Positions 1 through 6,953 of a DNA stretch of 17,815 bases are shown in pieces (position 1 is the stretch's first letter; each line of letters begins with the position of its first letter). The notes beneath the pieces are model-generated. The model did no database searches. It saw only the letters and a program-made list of their open reading frames with translations, and had not been told where the DNA came from. Origin of the DNA: Methylotenera_A sp040387095 (GTDB lineage Bacteria > Pseudomonadota > Gammaproteobacteria > Burkholderiales > Methylophilaceae); NCBI GenBank assembly GCA_040387095.1, contig JAZKEJ010000151.1:1-17815 (forward strand), given 5' to 3'. The translations under genes and the position numbers were made by a program.

Positions 1-2
1 CA

Positions 3-2405
3 AAAGCACAACCAGAATACAACTCAGACAGTATTAAGATTTTAGAAGGCTTAGATGCGGTGCGTAAGCGCCCAGGCATGTATATTGGCGATACGTCCGA
101 TGGGTCCGGTTTGCATCATATGGTGTTCGAGGTGCTGGATAATGCGATTGATGAGGCGTTAGCAGGGCATTGTGACGATATTAAAGTGATTATCCATCCA
201 GATAATTCAATCAGCGTATCGGACAATGGACGGGGTATTCCGACCGATGTAAAAGATGATGATAAGCATGATCCAAAGCGGTCAGCAGCAGAAATCGTCA
301 TGACGGAATTGCATGCGGGCGGTAAGTTTGATCAAAACTCTTACAAGGTATCGGGCGGTTTGCATGGTGTAGGCGTTTCGGTAGTCAATGCACTTTCTGA
401 TTGGCTGCGTTTGAAAATTTATCGCAAAGGGCAAGTGCACCAGATGGAGTTTCAGCGCGGTGTGCCGATGGCACCACTCGCGTTAACCGGTAAAACAGAT
501 AAAAAAGGCACCGAAGTACACTTTTTAGCCTCTATTGAAACCTTTGTATTGGTGGAATATCACTTTGAAATTCTCGCAAAGCGTATCCGTGAACTGTCGT
601 TTTTAAATTATGGCGTCAAAATTGAATTAATTGATCAGCGCACCGGTAAGTCTGAGAATTTCGCCCATGCGGGTGGTATTAAAGGGTTTGTGGAATACAT
701 TAATCGCAGTAAAACGGTGATGCATCCGAAAACATTTTATGCCAGCGGTGAAAAAGATGGCATGACTATCGAAGTGGCGATGCAGTGGAACGACAGTTAT
801 TCAGAAACCGTACAATGTTTTACCAATAATATTCCACAGCGCGATGGCGGTACCCATTTAACAGGGTTGCGTACAGCGATGACACGTACGTTGAATCAAT
901 ATATCGAACAGTCGGAAATAGCAAAAAAAGCAAAAGTAGAAACCACGGGCGATGATATGCGTGAAGGTATTACTTGTGTGTTATCAGTAAAAGTACCCGA
1001 TCCTAAATTTTCATCACAAACCAAAGATAAACTGGTTTCTAGCGAAGTACAGCCAGTGGTTTCTGAAGTGGTATCCGCCAAGTTAATGGAATTTTTAGCA
1101 GAAAATCCGGTGGATGCGAAAATCATCTGCGGCAAGATTGTTGACGCTGCGCGTGCGCGCGAAGCAGCGCGTAAAGCGCGTGAAATCACGCGTCGTAAGG
1201 GTGTGATGGACACCATGGGCTTACCTGGTAAATTGGCAGATTGCCAAGAGCGCGATCCAGCAAAATGCGAATTGTATCTAGTGGAGGGTGATTCTGCCGG
1301 TGGCTCAGCCAAACAAGGCCGTGACCGTAAAAACCAAGCCATATTGCCGCTTAAAGGTAAAATTTTAAATGTGGAAAAAGCACGTTTTGATAAATTATTA
1401 GGTTCGCAAGAAATTGCTACCCTGATTACTGCGCTTGGTACCAGCATTGGTAAAGCGGATTTTAATGTTGAAAAACTACGTTATCATCGCATCATCATCA
1501 TGACCGACGCCGACGTGGATGGCGCACACATTCGTACATTACTACTCACATTTTTCTATCGTCAAATGACAGAATTAGTAGAACGCGGCCATATCTACAT
1601 TGCGCAGCCACCTTTGTATAAAGTGAAACAAGGCAAAGATGAGCGCTATCTAAAAGACCAGCAAGAGCTGGATATTTATTTGCTGAATTCCGCATTAAAA
1701 GGCGCAGAACTAGACACTAAAACTAATGCAGGAACTTTAACAGGAGAACCACTGGCAGAAATTGCCAAACAAATGGTATTAACCGAAGCCGTTATTCGCC
1801 GTATCGCCGCGCTATATGACGAAAGCGTACTGCGCGCTATTCAAGATGTGGGCGATATTAATTTAAGTGATGTCGCCAACGCCAATAAAGTGGCTGAACA
1901 ATTACGCCCCATTTTAGGCGCGATTGGATCAGAAGTTATTGTGGCATTTGATGCAGAATCGAATACCTATCGCTTAGAAGTAAACAAATATGTACACGGC
2001 AATTTGCAATGTTGTGTAATTGATGCAGAGTTTTTAAGCAGTGGCGATTACAGGCAAATCAATAAAGTATCCAGCTTGTTGCAAGGCTTGGTTGGGGCTG
2101 GCGCAACCATAAAACGCAATGATAAAGAACAAACGATTAGCACTTTTAAACAAGCTTTAGATTGGTTGTTAGGTGAAGCCAGAAATACACTTAATATTCA
2201 ACGTTATAAAGGTTTGGGTGAGATGAATCCAGAACAACTTTGGGAAACCACCATGGATCCAGCTGTGCGCCGTTTGTTAAAAGTGCAGATTGACGATGCA
2301 ATAGCAGCGGATGAAATTTTTACCACTTTGATGGGTGATAATGTGGAACCTCGGCGTGCATTTATTGAAAGTAATGCGCTGCGTGCGGGTAATTTAGATA
2401 TATAG
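3..2405 (+). CDS. gyrB: DNA gyrase subunit B (5' end cut by window edge)
   Basis: ATPase subunit of DNA gyrase, which with GyrA introduces negative supercoils into DNA in the cytoplasm. The reading frame is open from nt 3, so the true start lies a few codons upstream of the window; the GTG at 60 is an internal valine in the conserved EGLDAVRKRPGMYIGDT segment. In order: GHKL ATPase motifs (EVLDNAIDEA, DNGRGIP, GGLHGVGVSVVNALS), a transducer domain, a TOPRIM domain with LVEGDSAGG (about nt 1275-1305) and the metal-binding DADVDGAH (about nt 1505-1530), a proteobacterial GyrB-type insertion, and the C-terminal QRYKGLGEMNPEQLW motif. About 800 residues are visible, matching the roughly 800 of proteobacterial GyrB and not the shorter ParE. 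A strong terminator follows. gyrB usually sits near dnaA/dnaN, so the replication origin may lie to the left; that is inference only. Confidence 0.98.
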   Translation, partial: KAQPEYNSDSIKILEGLDAVRKRPGMYIGDTSDGSGLHHMVFEVLDNAIDEALAGHCDDIKVIIHPDNSISVSDNGRGIPTDVKDDDKHDPKRSAAEIVMTELHAGGKFDQNSYKVSGGLHGVGVSVVNALSDWLRLKIYRKGQVHQMEFQRGVPMAPLALTGKTDKKGTEVHFLASIETFVLVEYHFEILAKRIRELSFLNYGVKIELIDQRTGKSENFAHAGGIKGFVEYINRSKTVMHPKTFYASGEKDGMTIEVAMQWNDSYSETVQCFTNNIPQRDGGTHLTGLRTAMTRTLNQYIEQSEIAKKAKVETTGDDMREGITCVLSVKVPDPKFSSQTKDKLVSSEVQPVVSEVVSAKLMEFLAENPVDAKIICGKIVDAARAREAARKAREITRRKGVMDTMGLPGKLADCQERDPAKCELYLVEGDSAGGSAKQGRDRKNQAILPLKGKILNVEKARFDKLLGSQEIATLITALGTSIGKADFNVEKLRYHRIIIMTDADVDGAHIRTLLLTFFYRQMTELVERGHIYIAQPPLYKVKQGKDERYLKDQQELDIYLLNSALKGAELDTKTNAGTLTGEPLAEIAKQMVLTEAVIRRIAALYDESVLRAIQDVGDINLSDVANANKVAEQLRPILGAIGSEVIVAFDAESNTYRLEVNKYVHGNLQCCVIDAEFLSSGDYRQINKVSSLLQGLVGAGATIKRNDKEQTISTFKQALDWLLGEARNTLNIQRYKGLGEMNPEQLWETTMDPAVRRLLKVQIDDAIAADEIFTTLMGDNVEPRRAFIESNALRAGNLDI

Positions 2406-2473
2406 CTATGTATCTATTAACGGTTTTTATTAACGCAGATTAAGTAACGGGATTTTGAAATATAACTTAAAAC

Positions 2474-2503
2474 AAAAAAAGGCCTATTAAGGCCTTTTTT
2501 TTT
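2474..2503. terminator. Bidirectional rho-independent terminator after gyrB
   Basis: An A-run, then GGCCT, loop ATTA, AGGCC and a T-run. The A7 and T7 arms also pair, so the hairpin reads as a terminator on both strands. It ends gyrB (+) and overlaps the stop codon of the small minus-strand ORF 2502-2597, so it can end that transcript too. Confidence 0.92.
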
Positions 2504-2597
2504 ATTTAATTTTTACTACACAGACGTATAAAAGTGCACTAATAACAACCAACACGCCAAATAAATAATAAATACCCACTGCGCCAACAAAGTCCAA
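2502..2597 (-). CDS. Putative 31-residue single-pass membrane peptide
   Basis: Unrecognised small protein, predicted from local signals and not from homology. The minus strand reads a TTG start at 2597-2595 preceded by GGAG (2607-2604) with 6 nt spacing, then 31 codons and TAA. The peptide begins MDFVGAVGIYYLFGVL, continues as a nearly unbroken hydrophobic stretch and ends in VKIK, as expected of one transmembrane helix with a positive C-terminal tail. A sigma70-like promoter lies 75-100 nt upstream and a bidirectional terminator overlaps the stop, so promoter, ribosome-binding site, ORF and terminator form one unit. Very small membrane proteins are often accessory subunits of oxidases or transporters, but nothing here names a partner. 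The rare TTG start and short length leave real doubt. Confidence 0.5.
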   Translation of the reverse strand: MDFVGAVGIYYLFGVLVVISALLYVCVVKIK

Positions 2598-2670
2598 AAT
2601 ATTCTCCGATTTAAATTGTGATTGATTAAAAAGTGTTGCGCTAAATAGTCAGCGCTAATTTTCGGACGCT

Positions 2671-2698
2671 ATTTTAGCGTAATTTAAAAAAATCTCAA
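2671..2698 (-). promoter_or_regulatory. Sigma70-like promoter for the 31-aa ORF
   Basis: On the minus strand, TTGAGA (2698-2693) and TAAAAT (2676-2671) are separated by 16 bp, each matching five of six consensus bases. It lies between the rubredoxin stop codon (2736) and the small ORF, giving that ORF its own transcript with a leader of about 65 nt. Confidence 0.55.
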
Positions 2699-2735
2699 TT
2701 AGTTCGGCGAAAAAATTTCAGAGAATATGGATTTT

Positions 2736-2900
2736 TTAAAATTCAATCATTTCAAATTCGGCTTTACTTACACCGCATTCTGGGCAAGTCCAATCGGCAG
2801 GTACATCTTCCCAGCGTGTACCAGGTGCAATACCGTCATCTGGCCAGCCTTTTTCTTCTTCGTAAATAAAACCACACACAACACACATCCAGCTTTTCAT
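2736..2900 (-). CDS. Rubredoxin
   Basis: A 54-residue rubredoxin, a small soluble one-electron carrier holding one iron on four cysteines. The peptide begins MKSWMCVVCGFIYEEEKG, continues through the family signature DDGIAPGT (residues 21-28), and has the second ligand pair in WTCPECGVSK. The iron ligands are Cys6, Cys9, Cys39 and Cys42. Length is typical (about 52-55). GGA about 10 nt upstream of the ATG is the likely ribosome-binding site. Rubredoxins serve alkane hydroxylases or act in oxidative-stress electron transfer. No hydroxylase is in view, but katG and oxyR lie next door, so a stress or general redox role is a reasonable inference. No clear promoter could be assigned upstream. The DNA also holds open frames on the opposite strand, which I regard as shadows. 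Confidence 0.95.
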   Translation of the reverse strand: MKSWMCVVCGFIYEEEKGWPDDGIAPGTRWEDVPADWTCPECGVSKAEFEMIEF

Positions 2901-3090
2901 GACTACATCCGTTAACGATTAATCAGTTATTTTAAGGGATTTATTATTTTTTGGCGTGACATTACTTAAATGCTTACATAAAAAGCAGTCCCCCTCAAAC
3001 TCGTCATCAATTTAAATTGAGCGAGATTTCTGTGCGCTTTTACCTATTTCTTGATAGTATCTATAGATAAATACTGGCCCCATGAGCAAA

Positions 3091-3118
3091 TAAAAAAGCC
3101 CGCATAAGCGGGCTTAAA
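3091..3118 (-). terminator. Rho-independent terminator of katG
   Basis: Stem AAGCCCGC / GCGGGCTT around an ATAA loop. On the minus strand it is followed by a T-run, so it terminates transcription coming from katG, whose stop codon is about 80 nt upstream. The flank on the plus-strand side is T-poor. Confidence 0.88.
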
Positions 3119-3198
3119 AGAGAGAGTTAAGTTTTTTATGTGACTGTAACTTCCAAAAATACAGTTATTTACATCCTGAGCCCAATTCCCTCATGTAA

Positions 3199-5478
3199 TT
3201 ACTTTGTTTTAAGGTCGAAGCGATCAAGGTTCATCACTTTATTCCATGCATTGATAAAATCACGCACAAATACTTGCTGCGCGTCGCTGCATGCATACAC
3301 CTCAGCGATAGCGCGGAGCTGTGAGTTTGAGCCAAAGACAAGATCGACAACAGTTCCTGTCCACTTGACTGAACCCGTTGCCCGGTCAATTCCCTTCAAC
3401 ACGCCTTCAGAAGTGGGTTTTTGAGATTTTTCGTTCATATCAATCAGACCGGTTGTTTCTTGATTTGCCTCTTCCGACATGCCTTGAGATGCACCAGACT
3501 TTTGCCACTTAGTGTTCATGTCAAGTAGGTTTACAAAGAAGTCATTGGTTAATACCTCAGGCCGGTTGGTAAAAACACCGAGTTGAGACTGCCCAAAGTT
3601 GGCATTTAGTACGCGCATGCCACCAATTAAAACAGTCATTTCTGGCGCGGTTAACGTCATGAGGTTTGCCCTGTCTAGCATCAACTCAGCCATCGACCCC
3701 TCTTTTCCTTCACGGCAGTAGTTTCGGAAGGCGTCAGAGGTTGGCTCCAATACGGCAAATGAATCCACATCGGTCTGCTCCTGCGTTGCATCAGTACGAC
3801 CTGGTGAGAAAGGAACTTTCACGTCGTGCCCAGCAGCTTTCGCAGCAGCTTCAACAGCTACACAACCACCCAAGACAATCAGGTCTGCCAGCGAAATCTT
3901 TTTTCCGTCCGACTGTGCGTTATTAAATTCATTTTGGATTGCTTCCAGTGTGTCCAGAACTTTGGTTAGTTCAGCTAGCTGGTTAACTTCCCAAAATTTT
4001 TGCGGCGCCAGGCGAATGCGTGCACCGTTTGCTCCACCACGCTTGTCAGAACCGCGGAATGTAGCTGCTGATGCCCATGCCGTATTAACCAATTGCGAGA
4101 TAGACAAGCCAGATCCAAGAACCTTGTCTTTTAAGACGACAAAATCTTGTTGATCAATCAAGGCATGATCCACTTCGGGAACTGGGTCCTGAAATAGTTG
4201 CGGCTCAGCAGGCACGAGTGGGCCAAGATAACGCGACAAAGGCCCCATATCGCGGTGCGTCAACTTGTACCAAGCTTTGGCAAACGCGTCTGCCAGTTCC
4301 TGCGGATTCTGGTGAAAGCGCTTGGAAATCTTTTCATAGGTTGGATCCATTCTCAACGCGAGATCGGCTGTGGACATCATCGGCGCATGTCGTTTCGATG
4401 AATCATGAGCGTCTGGTACAGCATCCGCCGAGGCACCTCCTTTAGGCTTCCATTGATGAGCGCCAGCTGGGCTTTTCGTCAGCTCCCATTCATGGCCAAA
4501 CAGGGTGTCGAAGTAGCTGTTATCCCACTGAATTGGGGTAGGAGTCCATGCGCCTTCCAAGCCGCTGGTGATAGTATGAGCACCATTGCCGTTACCCAAG
4601 CTATTTGTCCAGCCAAAACCTTGCTCTTCAAGGCTTGCACCTTCAGGCTCAGGGCCGCAGTACTGCTCTGGATCGGCGGCACCGTGACATTTGCCAAAAG
4701 TGTGTCCACCAGCAACCAGCGCTACCGTTTCTTCGTCATCCATTGCCATGCGCTTGAAAGTCTCACGAATATCACGTGCTGAAGCAAGCGGATCTGGGTT
4801 GCCATTCGGCCCTTGCGGGTTGACATAAATCAAGCCCATCTGCACAGCGCCGAGCGGGTTCTCTAGCTGGCGGTCGCCAGTGTAGCGCTTGTCGCCTAGC
4901 CACTCAGCCTCAGGTCCCCAGTAAATCTCTTCTGGCTCCCACACGTCTTGACGACCACCTGCAAAACCAAAAGTCTTGAATCCCATCGAATCTAAGGCGA
5001 CGGTACCAGTAAGCACGATTAAATCAGCCCAAGAAATTTTCCTGCCGTATTTCTGTTTAATTGGCCAAAGTAAACGGCGCGCTTTGTCGAGGTTTCCATT
5101 ATCTGGCCAACTATTTAGCGGGGCAAAACGTTGTGTACCTGCGCCTGCGCCACCACGCCCATCGGCAATGCGATAAGTGCCTGCTGCGTGCCACGCCATG
5201 CGGATAAAGAAGGGACCGTAATGACCAAAGTCGGCCGGCCACCAATCTTGCGAGTCCGTCATTAACGCATGCAGGTCTTTCACTACAGCATGCAAGTCTA
5301 AACTTTTAAATTCTTCTGCATAATTAAAATCTTCGCCCATTGGGTCTAGCAGAGGAGAATTTTGATTAAGAAGTTTTACATTCAGCTGGTTGGGCCACCA
5401 GTTTGCATTCATGGAAGCTCCAGCAATTGCATTTTTTGGAGCGTCACCCGAAAATGGGCATTTCGATTCAGCAGTCAT
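3199..5478 (-). CDS. katG: Catalase-peroxidase (KatG)
   Basis: Bifunctional heme enzyme that removes hydrogen peroxide by catalase and peroxidase chemistry. The distal site RMAWH gives Arg93, Trp96 and His97. The covalent Trp-Tyr-Met adduct needed for catalase activity is Trp96, Tyr218 (GLIYVNPQGPNG) and Met244 (FKRMAMDDEE). The proximal heme ligand is His259 in AGGHTFGKCHGA. A second, non-heme peroxidase-like domain follows and the protein ends near VMNLDRFD. The start is the ATG with AAGGAGA 5-6 nt upstream. At 759 residues it is longer than the usual 720-745: a stretch of about 30 residues near 661-690 separates LLDMNTKWQKS from DRATGSVKWTGT and partly repeats the preceding motif. GC in sampled stretches (about 48-60%) exceeds that of its neighbours (about 40-43%), hinting at acquisition. 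Divergent from oxyR, the expected regulator. Confidence 0.98.
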   Translation of the reverse strand: MTAESKCPFSGDAPKNAIAGASMNANWWPNQLNVKLLNQNSPLLDPMGEDFNYAEEFKSLDLHAVVKDLHALMTDSQDWWPADFGHYGPFFIRMAWHAAGTYRIADGRGGAGAGTQRFAPLNSWPDNGNLDKARRLLWPIKQKYGRKISWADLIVLTGTVALDSMGFKTFGFAGGRQDVWEPEEIYWGPEAEWLGDKRYTGDRQLENPLGAVQMGLIYVNPQGPNGNPDPLASARDIRETFKRMAMDDEETVALVAGGHTFGKCHGAADPEQYCGPEPEGASLEEQGFGWTNSLGNGNGAHTITSGLEGAWTPTPIQWDNSYFDTLFGHEWELTKSPAGAHQWKPKGGASADAVPDAHDSSKRHAPMMSTADLALRMDPTYEKISKRFHQNPQELADAFAKAWYKLTHRDMGPLSRYLGPLVPAEPQLFQDPVPEVDHALIDQQDFVVLKDKVLGSGLSISQLVNTAWASAATFRGSDKRGGANGARIRLAPQKFWEVNQLAELTKVLDTLEAIQNEFNNAQSDGKKISLADLIVLGGCVAVEAAAKAAGHDVKVPFSPGRTDATQEQTDVDSFAVLEPTSDAFRNYCREGKEGSMAELMLDRANLMTLTAPEMTVLIGGMRVLNANFGQSQLGVFTNRPEVLTNDFFVNLLDMNTKWQKSGASQGMSEEANQETTGLIDMNEKSQKPTSEGVLKGIDRATGSVKWTGTVVDLVFGSNSQLRAIAEVYACSDAQQVFVRDFINAWNKVMNLDRFDLKTK

Positions 5479-5500
5479 AGTTTTCTCCTTGAATGATGTA

Positions 5501-5529
5501 TATCTAATTTATTTTGCATAAAAAATCAA
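5501..5529 (-). promoter_or_regulatory. Candidate katG promoter
   Basis: Minus strand TTGATT (5529-5524), 17-bp spacer, TAGATA (5506-5501), which would start transcription about 15 nt before the katG ATG. The -10 box is a weak match, as is common for promoters that need an activator such as OxyR. Confidence 0.4.
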
Positions 5530-5589
5530 AATAGGCGTTAATTTACTGCTACGTACTATGTTTATAACTATTTAAGACTAGCCAGTATT

Positions 5590-5608
5590 TAAAACTAGAT
5601 TAGTTTTA
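5590..5608. repeat. Inverted repeat in the katG-oxyR intergenic region
   Basis: TAAAACTA-GAT-TAGTTTTA, eight-base perfect arms around three bases, in the middle of the 258-bp divergent region. It may be a regulator site, but it does not match the four-element ATAG/CTAT pattern of an OxyR site, and in AT-rich DNA such repeats can be chance. No other clear structure was seen in this region apart from the two promoters. Confidence 0.4.
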
Positions 5609-5683
5609 TTGCTGTGCGAGCCTTATAAATAAATTATTATATTGAGCACAAGATGATTTGCATAATTATATGTTTTTATAAAG

Positions 5684-5712
5684 TTGATTAATATTATTTA
5701 TCAATGTATGAT
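5684..5712 (+). promoter_or_regulatory. Candidate oxyR promoter
   Basis: TTGATT (5684-5689), 17-bp spacer, TATGAT (5707-5712). Predicted start of transcription near 5719, leaving a leader of under 20 nt before the ATG at 5737, consistent with the lack of a clear ribosome-binding site. Confidence 0.55.
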
Positions 5713-5736
5713 GAATAACATTATTTTTCGTAATCA

Positions 5737-6642
5737 ATGATGAGCCTGACAGAATTAAAATTTATTGTAGCAGTGGCGCAGGAACGCAACTTTAGACGTG
5801 CCGCTGAGAAGTGTTTTGTTACTCAGCCCGCATTAAGTTTGGGCATTAAAAAACTGGAACTAGAACTGAATGTCACGATATTTGAGCGTAATCGTCTAGA
5901 TGTAACGTTAACAGAAATTGGTGCAACAATTATTGAGCAAGCATCGAAGGTATTAGAAGACGTTGCACGTATCAAGCAGTTGGCAGAACTAGGTAAAAAT
6001 CAGTTAAAAGGCACATTGAAGCTTGGCATGATTCATTCGGTAGGGCCATATTTACTACCGGAAATTATCCCTATATTGCGTAAAACTGCGCCTGATATGC
6101 CGTTAGAAGTAGAGGAAAATTTAACTGCGAATCTGGAAGCACAGTTGCGTAATGGCATTATTGATGTGGCGATTATTGCGCTGCCATTTGATGTACCAAG
6201 TTTGCAATATAAGGCTTTGTATGACGAAGAATTCGATGTGGTCGTGCCAATCAACCATCATTGGGCAACACGTAAACAGATTAATGCACAAGAGCTATCT
6301 GATGAGAAAGTGTTGTTATTAAACAGTGGTCATTGTTTTAGTAACCAAGTGACACAAGCTTGCCCAGAGCTATCACGCAAAGGTGAGATTTTACAGGGCA
6401 ACTCATTAGAAACTATTCGTAATATGGTTGCTTCAAATCTCGGGATCACAGTTTTGCCTTGCTCTGCAACGGCTGAACGTTATAATAATCCACTGATTAA
6501 AGTGATTCCATTTGCCAGCCCTGCGCCAACTAGACGCATAGCGATTGCTTGGAGAAAAAGCTTTGTGCGAGTAGAAACTATTGAAAAAATCGTAGATGCA
6601 ATTAGGGCGATTCGTTCTGATTATATGAAGATGCTTGCTTAA
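5737..6642 (+). CDS. oxyR: OxyR, peroxide-sensing LysR-family regulator
   Basis: Transcription factor that senses hydrogen peroxide by forming a disulfide and then activates genes such as the divergent katG. The N-terminal helix-turn-helix (about residues 4-60) contains RRAAEKCFVTQPALSLGIKK. The effector domain carries the OxyR signatures VGPYLLPEIIP and SLETIRNMVASNLGITVLP. The redox cysteines fall in GHC-FSNQVTQA-C, spaced nine residues apart as in Escherichia coli Cys199/Cys208. Two ATG codons stand in tandem (5737 and 5740); the second would give exactly the E. coli numbering, and no ribosome-binding site decides between them. Length (301 or 300 residues) is normal. Own promoter and terminator, so probably a single-gene transcript. 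The divergent pairing with katG supports a peroxide-response role over other LysR proteins. Confidence 0.95.
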   Translation: MMSLTELKFIVAVAQERNFRRAAEKCFVTQPALSLGIKKLELELNVTIFERNRLDVTLTEIGATIIEQASKVLEDVARIKQLAELGKNQLKGTLKLGMIHSVGPYLLPEIIPILRKTAPDMPLEVEENLTANLEAQLRNGIIDVAIIALPFDVPSLQYKALYDEEFDVVVPINHHWATRKQINAQELSDEKVLLLNSGHCFSNQVTQACPELSRKGEILQGNSLETIRNMVASNLGITVLPCSATAERYNNPLIKVIPFASPAPTRRIAIAWRKSFVRVETIEKIVDAIRAIRSDYMKMLA

Positions 6643-6667
6643 AGTAAGAATACAAAGATAGCGGACA

Positions 6668-6699
6668 TGAAAAAAGGCACTTTAAAGTGCCTTTTTTTA
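6668..6699. terminator. Rho-independent terminator after oxyR, facing pqqA
   Basis: A6-GGCACTTT / AAAGTGCC-T7, a near-perfect palindrome with A- and T-runs on either side, so it works on both strands. It ends oxyR (+) and lies about 25 nt beyond the pqqA stop codon on the minus strand. Confidence 0.92.
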
Positions 6700-6724
6700 T
6701 AAGCATTTAAGCTTATTTGTGCAA

Positions 6725-6796
6725 TTACTTATTCATTACGTACATTGTCACTTCAAAGCCAAAACGCATTTCTGTAGCTGCTGGTGTTGTCCACAT
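6725..6796 (-). CDS. pqqA: PqqA, precursor peptide of the cofactor PQQ
   Basis: A 23-residue peptide, beginning MWTTPAATEMRFGFEVTMY, that matches the PqqA family pattern (MWxxPxxxxxRxGFEVTMY). Glu15 and Tyr19, three residues apart, are the pair that PqqE cross-links and that become the carbon skeleton of pyrroloquinoline quinone, the cofactor of periplasmic methanol and other alcohol dehydrogenases. The ribosome-binding site AGGAGA lies 6 nt before the ATG. Length is that of the family (22-29 residues). It stands alone here: no pqqB, C, D or E is in the window. Methylotrophs are known to carry extra pqqA copies apart from the main operon, so this may be one of several. It is last in a long minus-strand series, 158 nt after the zinc-ribbon gene, and is followed by a strong terminator. 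Very easy to miss because of its size. Confidence 0.93.
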   Translation of the reverse strand: MWTTPAATEMRFGFEVTMYVMNK

Positions 6797-6803
6797 GTTA
6801 AAT

Positions 6804-6916
6804 CTCCTAATGAATATGGTTTAAATAAATAACACAATCTATGAATCGAATAGTACAGATTGGTTAAACTTTGAGCGTGAGTATTGTGATTAAAACTGGC
6901 TAATGATATTCATTAG
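6804..6916 (-). promoter_or_regulatory. pqqA leader with palindrome and repeat complementary to the RBS region
   Basis: At 6900-6916 lies the perfect palindrome CTAATGA-TAT-TCATTAG. Eleven of its bases (minus strand CTAATGAATAT, 6916-6906) are the exact complement of ATATTCATTAG at 6817-6807, which runs into the pqqA ribosome-binding site (AGGAG, 6808-6804). If both are transcribed they can form an 11-bp stem that partly covers the site; if transcription starts between them they may be two copies of a protein-binding site. I could not identify a convincing sigma70 promoter here. Confidence 0.45.
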
Positions 6917-6953
6917 AAAATGCATGCTGACGGAAAGTTAATTGAATCAACGT

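Noticed and set aside
896..1447. Long open frame of 183 codons on the minus strand within gyrB
   Set aside because: It lies wholly within a confidently identified gene and its translation shows no recognisable family; it is a coding shadow.
2727..2915. 62-codon plus-strand open frame rich in Phe and Thr
   Set aside because: It is the reverse of the rubredoxin gene, whose four cysteine ligands and length are unmistakable.
3058..3069. Perfect 12-bp palindrome TATCTATAGATA upstream of rubredoxin
   Set aside because: Short and AT-rich; no promoter or second copy next to it, so it is not distinguishable from chance. The ATAG/CTAT spacing does not fit an OxyR site.
3143..3165. ACTGTA ... TACAGT inverted repeat resembling a LexA box
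   Set aside because: The spacer between CTGT and ACAG is too long for the known CTGT-N8-ACAG pattern, and it lies in the 3' region of katG, away from any promoter.
4405..4782. Open frame of 125 codons on the plus strand within katG
   Set aside because: Antisense to conserved katG sequence, no ribosome-binding site or family features; a coding shadow.
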